From a candidate division KSB3 bacterium (GTDB taxonomy: Bacteria; Moduliflexota; Moduliflexia; Moduliflexales; Moduliflexaceae): 64,000 nucleotides of DNA. Both the position numbers and the translations under genes were made by a program. The stretch covers positions 62,001 through 126,000 of the forward strand of contig PDSJ01000016.1 of NCBI GenBank assembly GCA_002748425.1, read 5' to 3'. The notes beneath the pieces were generated by a model that saw nothing but the letters and a program-made list of their open reading frames with translations, ran no database searches and was not told the origin of the DNA. This document shows, in pieces, positions 63,772 to 64,000 of this stretch; position 1 is the stretch's first letter, and each line of letters starts with the position of its first letter.

Positions 63772-64000
63772 AAGCCCCGGGATTAAGGTCTGTGTACTGA
63801 TAATCCCCGGCATATGACGGATATGGTCGTTCACAAAATGAGAAATCGTTTCGACATCCGATGTCAGGAGATCCCGGCTCAACACAATCTTTGCAATCAA
63901 ATCGACGCTGCCGTAAACAGAGTGGACTTCCTGCACTTCGGGAAGATCAAAAACCTTATCAATGATTCGATCTTCGTGCTTTCCGGTCACATTCATCAAT
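63745..64000 (-). CDS. Stand-alone Lrp/AsnC ligand-binding (RAM) domain, 5' end at window edge
   Basis: The visible 84 residues are the amino-acid-binding RAM domain of Lrp/AsnC regulators: GKHEDRIIDKVFDLPEVQEVHSVYGSVDLIAKI, then VNDHIRHMPGIISTQTLI. A DNA-binding part, if any, would lie past the right edge. The usual first strand ahead of MNVTGKHED is missing, so the gene most likely starts beyond 64000. The spacing would fit a short RAM-only protein, often an amino-acid sensor or enzyme effector, but that cannot be decided here. Confidence 0.82.
   Translation of the reverse strand, partial: LMNVTGKHEDRIIDKVFDLPEVQEVHSVYGSVDLIAKIVLSRDLLTSDVETISHFVNDHIRHMPGIISTQTLIPGLSKMKEQDR

Overview
The window looks like a chromosomal segment of a Gram-negative, probably anaerobic or micro-aerophilic bacterium. 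Four things point that way: Mpl (recycling of meso-DAP peptidoglycan), a heptosyltransferase in a surface-glycan cluster, secreted binding proteins with ordinary signal peptides, and a complete Rnf complex. Base composition is close to balanced. Giant pentapeptide-repeat proteins, a secreted serpin, GH57 enzymes and DUF4388 response regulators together recall uncultured filamentous lineages such as candidate phylum KSB3/Modulibacteria. That placement is a weak inference from memory. No rRNA, tRNA, CRISPR array or insertion sequence was recognised.

Layout. 1-4.3 kb: the 3' part of a three-domain nifU, nifS, a cysteine-containing unknown, a HAD hydrolase and a small coiled unknown. 4.8-9.7 kb: a sugar/polyol ABC importer (binding protein, ATPase, permease) followed by a zinc polyol dehydrogenase; both larger spacers carry nested inverted repeats. 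9.7-14 kb: a Ski2-like helicase on the minus strand, divergent from an aminotransferase. 14.2-15.5 kb: a secreted serpin. 15.6-20.1 kb (minus): asparagine synthase, a beta-lactamase-fold serine hydrolase and mpl.

20.3-30 kb is a surface polysaccharide/LPS region: two GT2 enzymes on the minus strand; a DUF4388 response regulator divergent from an unknown; then heptosyltransferase, GT4, GT2, GT4 and an FAD-dependent oxidoreductase on the plus strand. 30-34.5 kb is the most accessory-looking part: a stretch with only short reading frames, a UPF0175/DUF3368 (PIN) toxin-antitoxin pair, and a 981-residue pentapeptide-repeat protein ending in a Rossmann/TIR-like domain. 34.6-40 kb holds fmt-htpX, a flavin-reductase-like protein and a chemoreceptor with an unusual tip.

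40.4-47.8 kb is an energy-conservation block: apbE followed by rnfCDGEAB, a strong terminator, an RseC-like gene and a protein whose only recognisable part is sigma-70 region 4. 47.9-52.6 kb (minus): a BMP-type (nucleoside-like) ABC importer. 52.7-56.5 kb (minus): a GH57 hydrolase overlapping a two-domain ModF-like ATPase. 56.8-64 kb: GT4, MreB, an APH-fold kinase, an SfsA-DUF123 fusion, a membrane-anchored MutS-like ATPase and the 3' part of a stand-alone Lrp/AsnC RAM-domain gene.

The best leads for something undescribed are the pentapeptide/TIR-like protein beside the toxin-antitoxin pair, the sigma-region-4-only protein, the helicase with a nuclease-like tail that seems to lack its active site, and the chemoreceptor lacking the usual charged residues at its signalling tip. 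No family assignment was checked by database search.
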